64,000 nucleotides of DNA from Micrococcus sp. (GTDB lineage Bacteria > Actinomycetota > Actinomycetes > Actinomycetales > Micrococcaceae): assembly GCA_029961105.1 (NCBI GenBank), contig JASBVO010000018.1, positions 1 to 64,000 on the forward strand, written 5' to 3'. This document shows positions 1 to 7,850 of the stretch, piece after piece (position 1 is the stretch's first letter; every line of letters begins with the position of its first letter). A model generated the notes under the pieces. The model saw only the letters and a list, made by a program, of their open reading frames with translations. It was not told the DNA's origin and did not search any database. The translations under genes were made by a program, and so were the position numbers.

Positions 1-54
1 AGGGGGTCAAGATTCACCCGCCGCTAAGGGGTCATCTTTCACGCGTCGTCGACA
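1..54. mobile_element. terminal end of an IS21-family-like insertion sequence (rest outside window)
   Basis: Two similar 18-mers stand in direct orientation, GGGGTCAAGATTCACCCG at 3-20 and GGGGTCATCTTTCACGCG at 28-45 (14/18 identical), and the block ends in CGTCGACA at 47-54. Read from the other strand the end starts TGTCGACG, with repeated GTGAA...TGACCCC blocks inside. Multiple short terminal repeats and TG...CA ends are typical of IS21 elements (istA/istB). The adjacent corA-like frame loses its family-typical sequence exactly at this boundary. Only one end is visible, so the transposase genes and target duplication cannot be checked. Confidence 0.6.
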
Positions 55-932
55 ATGATCGCCGCCCACGAGGAAATGCGCTTGACTTCCTCGTTCTGGG
101 CCAGGCTCGCCTCGGCCAGCCGCTGCGTCTCCTCGCTCTGCCGCTGGGCGATCAGGGTGGCCTGCACCATCAGGGCGTTGTTCAACAGGGCGCGGAAGGC
201 ATCCACGCGCTCGATGATGCGCAAGACGTGGTCCTGCACATCACGCAGCCGCCGTTGCAACTCCTCCGCGGGTCCCTCCTGGCGTGAGGCGTCCTGGTCC
301 GGGCCGTCCTGCAGGGCCGCGAGCATGCTCACCAGGGGGTGGATGGCCCGTTGGAAGGCGATGACCTCACGGGAGAGCTCGTAGATCCGCCGGGAGGCAT
401 CGTGGTGAGAGGTAAAGATCTCGTCCTCGATCTCATCGATGTCATTCTCCAGTCCAGCCACCACGGGGGCGTACTGGTCCACCACCTCGTCCAGGATTCC
501 GTAGAGCACCGCCCCCGGGCCCCAGGCCAGCAACACCGGATCCTGCTCCATCCGGCGCCGGACTACGGCCAGGTCCGGGGCCTCGGCGTGACGGACGGTG
601 ACCACGAAGTCCGGGCCCACGAAGACGTGGACCTCGCCGAAGTCCACCGTTTCACTGGCGTCCAGGTACCGGGCCGGGCGCAGTACCACGAACAAGGTCT
701 CTCCGTAGCGCTCGAGCTTGGCCCGCTGATGCCCCTGGAGGGCGTCTTCCACGGCCAGCTCGTGCAACCCGAATTCGTCGGCCACGGCGTGGACCTCGGG
801 CTCCTCGGGACGGTAGAGCCCGATCCAGGCCATCCCGGAGCGGGCCCGCATCACCTCGAAGGTCTCCTCCAGGCTGTGCGGATCCGCCGTGCGCCGCCCG
901 CCGACGTACACCGCGTTGTCTACCGTCGCCAT
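39..932 (-). pseudogene. corA: CorA-family Mg2+/Co2+ transporter, 3' end truncated by an IS end
   Basis: The 297-residue frame has the cytoplasmic domain of CorA-type divalent cation channels. The helical part includes the stretch LYGILDEVVDQYAPVV and ends in NEEVKRISSWAAII. In intact family members this last stretch runs straight into the first membrane helix, the GMN selectivity motif and a second helix. Here it is followed by only VDDA and a stop read from the insertion-sequence end at 1-54, so about 60 C-terminal residues carrying the whole pore are missing. ATG at 932 has an AAGGA site upstream. The N-terminal domain cannot transport ions by itself, so this is called a disrupted gene. 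A continuation beyond the IS outside the window is possible but would be out of frame. Confidence 0.8.
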
Positions 933-1269
933 GCCCCACCAGTCCTTCCCGTCTGAATGTGCCGCCCCTCATCATGACAGCCACACCACGCACCCACTCC
1001 AGCTCCCTCTTGGCGCACCGATGACTGGCCGGTGATTGACGCGAGCCGAAAAACCTCGGCGATTCGGTTCAGATGCCGGACCCCACCCGCACGATCCCTG
1101 ACCTGGAAGCGCCGTCGCGGGCAATTCAAGTACGGGGGCGCCCGAAAACGCGTGCGCCCCCAGTGCAGGTCAGGTAAGGCGCACTAGTGCGCCGAGGGTC
1201 CTCCGTTCCTAGGTTGGACTGGACCCAGTCCAACCCCGGTCTGGGGCGCACCGGACAAAGGATCTCCTG
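933..1269. promoter_or_regulatory. intergenic region with three stacked dyad symmetries
   Basis: This 337-bp gap separates corA from the CHRD surface-protein gene. It holds three inverted repeats within about 100 bp: GGGGGCGC (1134-1141) with GCGCCCCC (1154-1161); a perfect 16-bp palindrome GGCGCACTAGTGCGCC (1178-1193); and GGTTGGACTG (1212-1221) with CAGTCCAACC (1226-1235). The last lies about 35 bp before the ATG at 1270, overlapping a possible -10 TAGGTT at 1210-1215. They read best as operators or a leader structure for the downstream sortase operon. No T-tract follows any of them. Confidence 0.5.
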
Positions 1270-2319
1270 ATGAAGGCCATGACCTGCCTGCATCGACCGG
1301 CAATCGCCGGGATCGCTGCTCTCGGACTGACCAGTACCGTGCTGCTGGCCCCCGCCGCCCACGCCAGCTCCCCCACCTCGGAGCGGCCGGGCTCGTTCAC
1401 GAGCGCGTACACCGCGTTGCTGGTCCCCAGCGAGACTGACCCCGCCGAGGCGCCAGCCCTCCTCGATGAAGCTCCCCCAGCGGACGCCCCAGGCGAAGAC
1501 GCCGCTCTCGAGGATGTCCCCGTCGAGGACGTCCCCATCGAGGAAGAGCGCAGCAGCCAGGTCACGCCCGCCGGCCAGGCCGCCCCCGCCCCGGAGGAGG
1601 CCGCTGGCGCGGCGGCCACGTCCGAAGCCCCCGCCGACACCTCCGCCGACACCCCGGTCTCAGCCCCGCAGGAGACCACCGCGGAGTCCGTCCCCGCCGA
1701 CACGGGCGGGTCCGGTGAGCAGGAGGCTCCCGGCGGCGAGGCGCCCGCTGTCGAGGCGCCCGGCGAGGCACCCGCTGAGGACGAGGCCACGGACGTCGCG
1801 GCGCCGGCCGAGTCCGCCGGCGAGGAGGCCGAGGAAGCCACCCCGGAAGAGGCCTCCGAGGAGACCGCCCCCGCCGAGGAACCCGCACCGGCCCAGGAGC
1901 AGGTGAGCGGTGAGGCCGCGCTCTGGGTGAACGCGGACCGCGAGGTGGTCTGCTTCGACATCGACCTGAACGGCGTCAGCGGTGAGAGCGCCGCGACCGT
2001 CCACCTGCACGAGGCCGCCGGCGCCCAGTTGCTCGCCTTCTCCGGTTCCTCGGGCTGCCTGCCGCTCAGCGCCTCCGCCCTGGCCCAGATCGACGAGAAC
2101 CCCAATGCCTTCTACATCGACGTGCACACCGAGCAGTCCCCGGACGGTGCCGCCCGTGGCTTCCTGACGCAGGTGCCGCTGGGCGGCGTCGACGCCGGCG
2201 GCGGAGGCACCGCCACCCAGGACGCGGCCCTGTCCGTGGCCGGGGCGGCCGCTGCAGCCGTGCTGCTCGGCCTGGGCGGTGCCTTCGCACTGTCCCGCAG
2301 GAGCCGCGGTTCGGCATGA
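1270..2319 (+). CDS. secreted, membrane-anchored CHRD-domain protein
   Basis: The 349-residue product has a signal peptide (about 1-32, ending APAAHAS), then about 170 residues of acidic Ala/Glu/Pro-rich stalk. A CHRD-like domain follows at roughly 214-302, seen in TVHLHEAAGAQLLAF and the terminal FYIDVHTEQSPDGAARGFL, which matches the family's NVHT...GxxRG ending. A glycine linker, one hydrophobic helix (about 320-342) and a basic tail RRSRGSA complete it. The layout is that of a surface protein, but I see no LPxTG or LAxTG pentapeptide before the helix. An AGGA site precedes ATG 1270. The stop overlaps the start of the sortase gene by 4 bp, so the two are probably translationally coupled. 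CHRD proteins next to class F sortases are known in Actinobacteria; the ligand is unknown. Confidence 0.82.
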   Translation: MKAMTCLHRPAIAGIAALGLTSTVLLAPAAHASSPTSERPGSFTSAYTALLVPSETDPAEAPALLDEAPPADAPGEDAALEDVPVEDVPIEEERSSQVTPAGQAAPAPEEAAGAAATSEAPADTSADTPVSAPQETTAESVPADTGGSGEQEAPGGEAPAVEAPGEAPAEDEATDVAAPAESAGEEAEEATPEEASEETAPAEEPAPAQEQVSGEAALWVNADREVVCFDIDLNGVSGESAATVHLHEAAGAQLLAFSGSSGCLPLSASALAQIDENPNAFYIDVHTEQSPDGAARGFLTQVPLGGVDAGGGGTATQDAALSVAGAAAAAVLLGLGGAFALSRRSRGSA

Positions 2320-2993
2320 GCCCACAGCGCGAGCCGGCGGTGCGCCCTCGTGGTCCGAGGGCGTCCCGTCGGTGCCCGGGCGTTCTGCTGGCCGCGGCCC
2401 TCCTGACGGCCTCACTAGCCGGGTGCTCCATGGACGTCACCGCCTTCCGGGAGAACCTCGAGACGACATGGGAGGGGTCTGCCGCCATCGGCGCGGACGG
2501 CACCACGGACGGTGACACGGCGGACACCGAGGAGGACACTGCCGGGCACGCGCCCGCCCCGGCCATCCTGAATATCCCCCGGATCGGGCTGCGTGAGGAG
2601 GTCCTCGAGCTGGGCCTCGAGGACGACGGCACCCTGGAGGTCCCGGCCGAGGGGGGCGACGTCGGCTGGTACTCCCCGGACGAGCGTGCTGCCACGGGCT
2701 ATCCGCTGGTCTTCACGGGGCACGTGGACACGGCAGCGGGCCCGGCGGTGTTCGCCCGCCTGCTGGAACTGGAACCGGGCGATGAGGTGGCGGTGACCGA
2801 CGTCGGCGGCCAGGTCCTCACCTACCGGGTGGACCGTGTGGCGGATCACCCGGTGGACGCCTACCCCACGCTGGACGTCTTCGGGCCCGCTCCGAAGGAC
2901 GAGATACGCCTGATCACCTGCACGGGGGTGTTCGATGACGTCCGGCAACAGTACGAGGAGAACCGGGTCGTCTACGCATCACGCTCTCGGTGA
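2316..2993 (+). CDS. class F sortase with lipoprotein-type signal
   Basis: This 225-residue cysteine transpeptidase has the class F signature: ILNIPRIGL start of the barrel, catalytic His136 in TGHVD, Cys202 in LITCTG and Arg217 in ENRVVYA. Class F enzymes of Actinobacteria attach surface proteins or act in housekeeping anchoring. The N-terminus is arginine-rich, then hydrophobic, and ends in a lipobox-like SLAGC (Cys37). This suggests lipid anchoring, where most sortases use a plain membrane helix. ATG 2316 lies inside the stop of the CHRD gene (ATGA overlap), so the pair forms an operon. The CHRD protein is the obvious substrate candidate, but its sorting motif is not canonical. Confidence 0.88.
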   Translation: MSPQREPAVRPRGPRASRRCPGVLLAAALLTASLAGCSMDVTAFRENLETTWEGSAAIGADGTTDGDTADTEEDTAGHAPAPAILNIPRIGLREEVLELGLEDDGTLEVPAEGGDVGWYSPDERAATGYPLVFTGHVDTAAGPAVFARLLELEPGDEVAVTDVGGQVLTYRVDRVADHPVDAYPTLDVFGPAPKDEIRLITCTGVFDDVRQQYEENRVVYASRSR

Positions 2994-3209
2994 ACTCTTG
3001 GCCAACGACAACGAATTCTTTGATGAGAGGCCTGTTGTTCTGGCCGTTCTCCCGTATTATGAAACGCGAAGTAGTAGTAGCAGAAAGTCCGTCAGACTAC
3101 GGACCGGTCCGCCCACGGGCGGGACGGGGCGTTGGGAAGCGGTTCGCAACATGCCGCTTCGCCCCCGCGGGAATCCCCGTGGGTACACACCCCGATGAAA
3201 GAGGCTCCC
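2994..3209 (+). promoter_or_regulatory. cold-shock gene promoter and long 5' leader
   Basis: A -10-like TATTAT at 3055-3060 has a weak -35 (CTGTTG, 3032-3037) 17 bp before it. Transcription from there gives a leader of about 140 nt before the ATG at 3210. Long structured leaders are typical of cspA-type genes, where they sense temperature. The A+T-richer stretch 3000-3090 stands out from its surroundings. Confidence 0.4.
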
Positions 3210-3413
3210 ATGGCCACCGGTATCGTCAAGTGGTTCAACGCTGAGAAGGGCTACGGCTTCATCTCCCCGGACGACAACTCCGCTGACATCTTCGTTCACT
3301 TCTCCGCCATCGAGGGCTCCGGCTTCCGCGAGCTCCAGGAGGACCAGAAGGTCGAGTTCGAGGCCCAGCAGGGCCCCAAGGGCATGCAGGCTGCTGCGGT
3401 CCGCCCGCTCTGA
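3210..3413 (+). CDS. cspA: cold-shock protein, CspA family
   Basis: The 67-residue product is a single cold-shock domain. It carries RNP1 (KGYGFIS) and RNP2 (IFVHFSAI) nucleic-acid-binding motifs and begins with the family-typical [18 protein letters not shown]. It binds single-stranded RNA/DNA and acts as an RNA chaperone. ATG 3210 is chosen over upstream in-frame starts because it matches the family N-terminus and follows GAAAGAGG. It stands alone, with its own leader and a strong terminator hairpin just downstream. Confidence 0.96.
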   Translation: MATGIVKWFNAEKGYGFISPDDNSADIFVHFSAIEGSGFRELQEDQKVEFEAQQGPKGMQAAAVRPL

Positions 3414-3428
3414 TCTGATCAGACCCTG

Positions 3429-3463
3429 AACGGCCGCTCTCCCTCCGGGGAGGGCGGCCGTTT
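3429..3463 (+). terminator. rho-independent-type terminator of the cold-shock gene
   Basis: AACGGCCG pairs with CGGCCGTT, with an inner CTCCC/GGGAG stem and a short TCCG loop, followed by TTTCG. It starts 15 bp after the stop codon. Confidence 0.8.
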
Positions 3464-3479
3464 CGCTCCCCCGTCCGAC

Positions 3480-3485
3480 TAGTGT
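3480..3485 (+). promoter_or_regulatory. -10 element of a probable leaderless transcript
   Basis: TAGTGT lies 6 nt before the ATG at 3492 and no Shine-Dalgarno site is present. This is the usual geometry of leaderless actinobacterial genes. Confidence 0.5.
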
Positions 3486-3491
3486 GAATCC

Positions 3492-4499
3492 ATGCGATTC
3501 AGATACCTCGGCAACAGCGGACTCAAGATCTCCGAGATCATCTACGGCAACTGGCTGACCCACGGTTCGCAGGTGGAGAACGAGACGGCTCACGCCTGCG
3601 TCCGGGCGGCCCTCGACCAGGGCATCACCAGCTTTGACACGGCCGACGTCTACGCCAACGGCAAGGCGGAGTCCGTGCTGGGCGAGGCCCTGAAGGGCGA
3701 GCGCCGGGAATCCCTGGAGGTCTTCACCAAGGTCTACTGGCCCACCGGCCCGAAGGGCCCCAATGACACCGGCCTGTCCCGCAAGCACATCCTCGAGTCG
3801 ATCAACGGCTCCCTGAAGCGCCTGCAGATGGACTACGTGGACCTCTACCAGGCCCACCGCTACGACGTGGAGACGCCGCTGGAGGAGACCATGCAGGCCT
3901 TCGCGGACGTGGTGCGCTCCGGCAAGGCCCTGTACATCGGCGTCTCCGAGTGGCCGGCGGACAAGATCCGGGAGGCCCACGCCATGGCGAGGTCTCTCGG
4001 CTTCCAGCTCATCTCCAACCAGCCCCAGTACTCCATGCTGTGGCGCGTGATCGAGACCGAGGTGATCCCCTCCTGCGAGGACCTGGGGATGTCCCAGATC
4101 GTCTGGTCCCCCATGGCCGGCGGCACGCTGACCGGCAAGTACCTGCCGGGCCGGCAACCCCCGGCCGGCTCCCGCGCCACCGATGAGAAGAACGGCGGCC
4201 AGCGGACCATGGCGGCCTGGATGACCGAGGACGTGCTGACCGCCGTGCAAAAGCTGCAGCCCATCGCCGAGGGCCTGGGGTGCACCATGGGACAGCTGGC
4301 GATCGCCTGGGTGCTGGCCAACCCGAACGTGGCGGGTGCACTGGTCGGGGCCTCGCGTCCCGAGCAGATCGTGGAGAACGTCCAGGCCTCCGGGATCTTC
4401 CTGGACGAGTCCACCCTCGCTGCCGTGGATGCCGCCATCGGTCACGTGGTCATCGACGACCCGGCCAAGGTCTCCGTCCCCGCGGGGCGCGTTGGCTGA
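3492..4499 (+). CDS. aldo/keto reductase (KCNAB/YghZ-like)
   Basis: This 335-residue (beta/alpha)8 barrel oxidoreductase reduces aldehydes or ketones with NADPH. The catalytic tetrad is visible: Asp49 and Tyr54 in FDTADVYANG, Lys80 in FTKVYWP and His122 in YQAHRYD. The C-terminal cofactor region has GALVGASRPEQIVENV. The pattern DTADVYANGKAESVLGEAL and the ending fit the potassium-channel beta-subunit/YghZ branch. The physiological substrate cannot be read from sequence. Full length, no neighbour in the same operon, probably leaderless. Confidence 0.92.
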   Translation: MRFRYLGNSGLKISEIIYGNWLTHGSQVENETAHACVRAALDQGITSFDTADVYANGKAESVLGEALKGERRESLEVFTKVYWPTGPKGPNDTGLSRKHILESINGSLKRLQMDYVDLYQAHRYDVETPLEETMQAFADVVRSGKALYIGVSEWPADKIREAHAMARSLGFQLISNQPQYSMLWRVIETEVIPSCEDLGMSQIVWSPMAGGTLTGKYLPGRQPPAGSRATDEKNGGQRTMAAWMTEDVLTAVQKLQPIAEGLGCTMGQLAIAWVLANPNVAGALVGASRPEQIVENVQASGIFLDESTLAAVDAAIGHVVIDDPAKVSVPAGRVG

Positions 4500-4605
4500 C
4501 CTGCAGCGAAAGGCGGGCCGGCCAGCGGTCGCAGGTGACACGCCCACTGTGATGCAGTCGTGATGGCGTGAGAGGCAAGATCACGGTATGATCACAAGTA
4601 CGCCG

Positions 4606-4640
4606 GTGCTGTCCGTCCCGCTGGACGGGGCGGACAGCAC
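4606..4640 (+). other. long perfect hairpin in the leader of the surface-protein gene
   Basis: GTGCTGTCCGTCCCG (4606-4620) pairs with CGGGGCGGACAGCAC (4626-4640) over 15 positions, one being a G-U pair, with a CTGGA loop. A -10-like TATGAT at 4587-4592 is flanked by two GATCAC copies 11 bp apart (4579-4584 and 4590-4595), so the hairpin would lie near the transcript 5' end, 35 nt before the ATG. No T-tract follows, so a protective or regulatory structure is more likely than a terminator. Confidence 0.5.
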
Positions 4641-4675
4641 GGGGCCAACTCACTTCAGAGCCGGGGGGCACCTGA

Positions 4676-5992
4676 ATGACCACCATTGCCCGCCGTCCCG
4701 TGACCCGATCCCAGCCTCACGGCCGTCTCTCCGTCCTGTGCCGCGGAGCCGCCGTCGCCTGCGGCACCCTGCTCGCCTCCGCAGTACTGGCCGGCCCGGC
4801 CGCCGCCACCGTCACCGAGACCCCGGCCCCCGGCGGTTCCACCTCTCCCGGCCCCTCTGCGGCCGCCGCCAACCAGGCACCGAAGCTCATGACGTGCGGT
4901 GGGGTGATGACGCAGACGGGGGCCACCGAGGCCATCCGGGTCAGCGTCGCTGATCCCGACGGCGATCCCGTCACCCTGAGCGCCGGCGTCTCCATGTTCG
5001 GGGTCCAGCCCACCGTCTCCGGCCACGTGATCACCTATCCGGCTCCGAGCAGCAGGACCGGCCAGGACAATTTCGTGGTCACCGCCTCCGACGGACGGGG
5101 CGGAGAGGCCTATTGCGAGATCGGCGTTCTCGTCCAGGCCGGCTCCATCAGCGCGTCCCCGACGCCCACCCCGACGGCTCCGGCCCCCGGTGCCAGCGCC
5201 CCGGATCGCACCCCCACCACCGAGACTCCCACCCGGACGGCACCGGTGCCCGAGCCCACCCGGGACACACCGCCTCCCGCGACGGCATCCACCGAGGCAC
5301 CGACCTCGCGCCCGCCCTCGCCCACTGCCACCACGGCTCCCATCACTCCGCGCGAGCCGTCCGGTCAGGGGACGGTCAGGGACCCTGACACCGCCACACC
5401 GGCACCCGCACCCGCAAGCGGCCCCGGCGAAAACTCCGCGGCGGGCGAACCGAGCGGTGGTGCGGGCGGCACCGGCGGCCGCGGCGGTGGGTCAGTCGGT
5501 GGGGACGATGAATCCGGCAGCAGCACCGGCGGTGCGGGCAGCGGTGTGCACGGGGCCGGCGGCAACGCTGATAACGGTGCGGGCGGCGGGACGGACGGCA
5601 CCAGCGGACCAGGCAGCACCGGCGGACTAAGCGGCATCGGTGGACCGGGCACCACCGGCGCGCCAGGAACGGGCGCCGGGACAGCCGATGACCCCGACGG
5701 CGGCGCGGCCGTCGCCCTCCCCCTGCGCCCCGGTGCCGGCGCGGGCACCGGCGCCCCACAGGCCGGCGCCCCGGACGCCGGTCCCTCCGCCGCTGGCGAC
5801 GCCGCCGGTTACTCCGCCGCCGGTCCCTCGGCTGCCGGCGACGCTCGGGACGCCGAGGCGAGCCATGCCCGCGTTGACCGGGCGGCACACACGGGGGCGA
5901 GCGGGTGGCTGTTCGGCGCCGTCGGTGCCCTGATGACCGCCCTTGTCGGGCTGGCCTTGATGGCCCTGCCGCGCGGGCGCCGACGGCACTAG
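4676..5992 (+). CDS. secreted surface protein with Ig-like domain, Pro/Thr and Gly-rich stalk, AAHTG-type anchor
   Basis: The 438-residue product has a signal peptide ending AGPAAA (about residue 40). An Ig/cadherin-like module follows at about 70-155, marked by VADPDGDPVTLSAG and DNFVVTASDGRGG. Next come a Pro/Thr-rich stretch, then a long Gly/Ala-rich low-complexity region. It ends with a hydrophobic helix (410-430) and the tail PRGRRRH. AAHTG sits at 403-407 just before the helix. That position and spacing match an LAxTG sortase signal with the first Leu changed to Ala. A GGGGGG site precedes ATG 4676. It lies 1.7 kb from the class F sortase gene. Function beyond cell-surface display is unknown. 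Confidence 0.75.
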   Translation: MTTIARRPVTRSQPHGRLSVLCRGAAVACGTLLASAVLAGPAAATVTETPAPGGSTSPGPSAAAANQAPKLMTCGGVMTQTGATEAIRVSVADPDGDPVTLSAGVSMFGVQPTVSGHVITYPAPSSRTGQDNFVVTASDGRGGEAYCEIGVLVQAGSISASPTPTPTAPAPGASAPDRTPTTETPTRTAPVPEPTRDTPPPATASTEAPTSRPPSPTATTAPITPREPSGQGTVRDPDTATPAPAPASGPGENSAAGEPSGGAGGTGGRGGGSVGGDDESGSSTGGAGSGVHGAGGNADNGAGGGTDGTSGPGSTGGLSGIGGPGTTGAPGTGAGTADDPDGGAAVALPLRPGAGAGTGAPQAGAPDAGPSAAGDAAGYSAAGPSAAGDARDAEASHARVDRAAHTGASGWLFGAVGALMTALVGLALMALPRGRRRH

Positions 5993-6067
5993 ACTGGCCC
6001 CACGATGCGGCCGAGGGCGGCGGATCAGCCCCACTGTCCGGGCCGCCTGAGACCGAGGAGGTCCGAG

Positions 6068-6355
6068 TTGGCCCGCTACGAAGACGAGCTCGAACAGCAG
6101 TTCATCGAGGAGCCGGAGAACGACTTGGAGGAGCCGGCGGACGGCCGCGACGGGACCGTCGACTTCGGCTCGTCCGATGACCCGGACACCCTGGACGCGA
6201 TCGATCCCCTGCGCCGGGACACTTTCCTGCTGGACGGTGATGAGGACTACAACGGCATCCCGGACTACCAGGAAGGTGGTCCCGAGGAGCCGGGGACCGA
6301 CCCCGATGCGGACGGTGACTGGGACGCCGACGAGGACGACGAGAACGAGGACTGA
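6068..6355 (+). CDS. small highly acidic protein of unknown function
   Basis: 95 residues, very rich in Asp and Glu, starting LARYEDELEQQFIEEPEN with a TTG codon. The TTG at 6068 is chosen because GAGGAGG (6055-6061) is 6 nt upstream; an in-frame ATG at 6005 has no such site. The middle DGDEDYNGIPDYQ resembles Asp-rich calcium-binding loops of the DxDxDG...PD kind, but the tail is simple acidic repeat and may only be low complexity. No signal peptide or membrane segment. It follows the surface-protein gene by 75 bp on the same strand. Confidence 0.6.
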   Translation: MARYEDELEQQFIEEPENDLEEPADGRDGTVDFGSSDDPDTLDAIDPLRRDTFLLDGDEDYNGIPDYQEGGPEEPGTDPDADGDWDADEDDENED

Positions 6356-6361
6356 GCCCCG

Positions 6362-7678
6362 TCAGGACTCGTCCGGGCCAGAGGCATCTGGGTCCCGAGC
6401 CCCTGGCTCCGTCACTTCTGGCCCGGTGTGACCGCCGAGGACCCGTTCCAGCCCGGAGAGCCCGAGCACCGCGCAGGCGAACCAGACACCGCCGGCCGGT
6501 CCGAGCGGGGCGGCCACGGCGCCGGCCACGACCGGCAGGACCACCTGCCCGAGGCGGTTGCCGACCAGGCGCAGGCCGAGCGCCGCCCCGCGCCAGTCGG
6601 CCGGTACGGCCTGGGCGATCAGCGTCATGGTCAGCGGCTGGCCGAGACCGAGGAACGCCCCGCCCACGACCATCAGCACGACCGCCAGCCACAGGGCGTC
6701 GATCGGGTCCAGGGCGAACGGCACCAGCCCGATAGCCAGCGCGGAGAACAGCAGCGCGGCCAGGACCAGCGTGTTCCGGGACCACCGGGCGGTGAACCAC
6801 GGCAGGAAGATCCTGGACACCACCGACCCGGCACCGCGCGCCGCCAGCAGGAGGCCCACCCACAGCGGCGAGACCCCGGCCGCCTCCCCCACGAGTGGCA
6901 TGAACGCCGTGAGGATGTCGATGACGGCCAGCAGGGCGAGTGCGGCCAGCATGTGCGAGGGCACCCCGGGGACCCGGAGGATGCGCGGCACCGTCGCCTT
7001 CTGCGGAGTCCGCTGGCCGGCCGCGGCGTGACCGGGGCCCTCGGGCCGGGAGTCCGCGGCCGCCGTCGGGCCCGGCTCGGTCCGGCCCCGCAGGGAGAAC
7101 ATGACCGGCACGGCGAGCAGGGAGATCCCGGCACCGAGCCACAGCGCCCCGGAGATCTCGTCGTCCAGCCCGCCGCCCGTGGCCGCCCGGGCGAGCGGGA
7201 CGTTGCCGAGGATCAGCCCGGACAACAGGGGCCCGGCCATCTGGCCGACGGAGAACGCCGCCGTGAACCAGCCGAAGGCCGCATCCATCAGCCGCGTCGG
7301 GGCCCGCCGGCCGATGGCCGCCTGGCCGGCGATGGTGAAGACCAGGTGCCCCATGCCCAGCAGCGCCGAGGCGACCATGATCAACAGCACCGAGCTCCCC
7401 CAGGCCAGGGCCGCCCCCGCCAGGGCCATCACGAGGGCACCGAGCGCGATCATCCCCCGCAGGGAGGGCAACCGGCCGGTGACCCTGCCCAGCCACATCG
7501 CGCTCACCAGCGGGACGATCGCATAGGCGGCGGTGGCCAGGCCCACGGCGGTCTCGTCCGCGCCCAGGGCCAGCAGCTTGTAACTGGTGACCGGGCGCAG
7601 CAGGTTCATCGAGGTCTGCGTCAAAATCGCGGCGACGACCATGACCCACAGCCAGGTCAAGGAGTCGCGTTTCGCCAT
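6362..7678 (-). CDS. MFS transporter
   Basis: This 438-residue protein has about 12 hydrophobic segments. It shows the MFS loop 2-3 signature (SAMWLGRVTGRLPSLRG) and a central hydrophilic loop near residue 200. It probably exports or imports a small molecule by proton coupling; the substrate is not predictable. ATG 7678 (MAKRDSLTWLWVM) is preferred over upstream starts because the extension is non-conserved Arg-rich sequence and TACGCT (minus strand, 7686-7691) stands 7 nt before it as a leaderless -10. It is divergent from the next MFS gene, sharing a 172-bp control region. Its 3' end is 6 bp from the acidic-protein gene on the other strand. Confidence 0.87.
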   Translation of the reverse strand: MAKRDSLTWLWVMVVAAILTQTSMNLLRPVTSYKLLALGADETAVGLATAAYAIVPLVSAMWLGRVTGRLPSLRGMIALGALVMALAGAALAWGSSVLLIMVASALLGMGHLVFTIAGQAAIGRRAPTRLMDAAFGWFTAAFSVGQMAGPLLSGLILGNVPLARAATGGGLDDEISGALWLGAGISLLAVPVMFSLRGRTEPGPTAAADSRPEGPGHAAAGQRTPQKATVPRILRVPGVPSHMLAALALLAVIDILTAFMPLVGEAAGVSPLWVGLLLAARGAGSVVSRIFLPWFTARWSRNTLVLAALLFSALAIGLVPFALDPIDALWLAVVLMVVGGAFLGLGQPLTMTLIAQAVPADWRGAALGLRLVGNRLGQVVLPVVAGAVAAPLGPAGGVWFACAVLGLSGLERVLGGHTGPEVTEPGARDPDASGPDES

Positions 7679-7685
7679 GACCACC

Positions 7686-7801
7686 AGCGTAGACCGGGCA
7701 CCGGAACCGGGCTGACATGAGGTTCTCCGCGCGCGGCCGGCACGGCCCCGGACGTTCCCGGGCGTCTCACAGGGCTCGCGCGACTCGCACCGACCTACGA
7801 T
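7686..7801. promoter_or_regulatory. divergent promoters between two MFS genes
   Basis: On the minus strand TACGCT (7686-7691) sits 7 nt from ATG 7678. On the plus strand TACGAT (7796-7801) gives a leader of about 43 nt before GTG 7851. The two could respond to one regulator, but I see no clear operator. Confidence 0.45.
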
Positions 7802-7850
7802 GTACACGGCCCGTTCGGGCCTCGCCTACGCCCAGGAAGGCCGGTGACCG

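Noticed and set aside
4561-4600. CRP-like site (GTGA...TCAC) before the surface-protein gene
   Set aside because: The half-sites are 9 bp apart where 6 bp is required.
4500-4675. Possible c-di-AMP or other riboswitch in the surface-protein leader
   Set aside because: A hairpin is present, but the conserved sequences of known aptamers are not, so only a structured leader is claimed.
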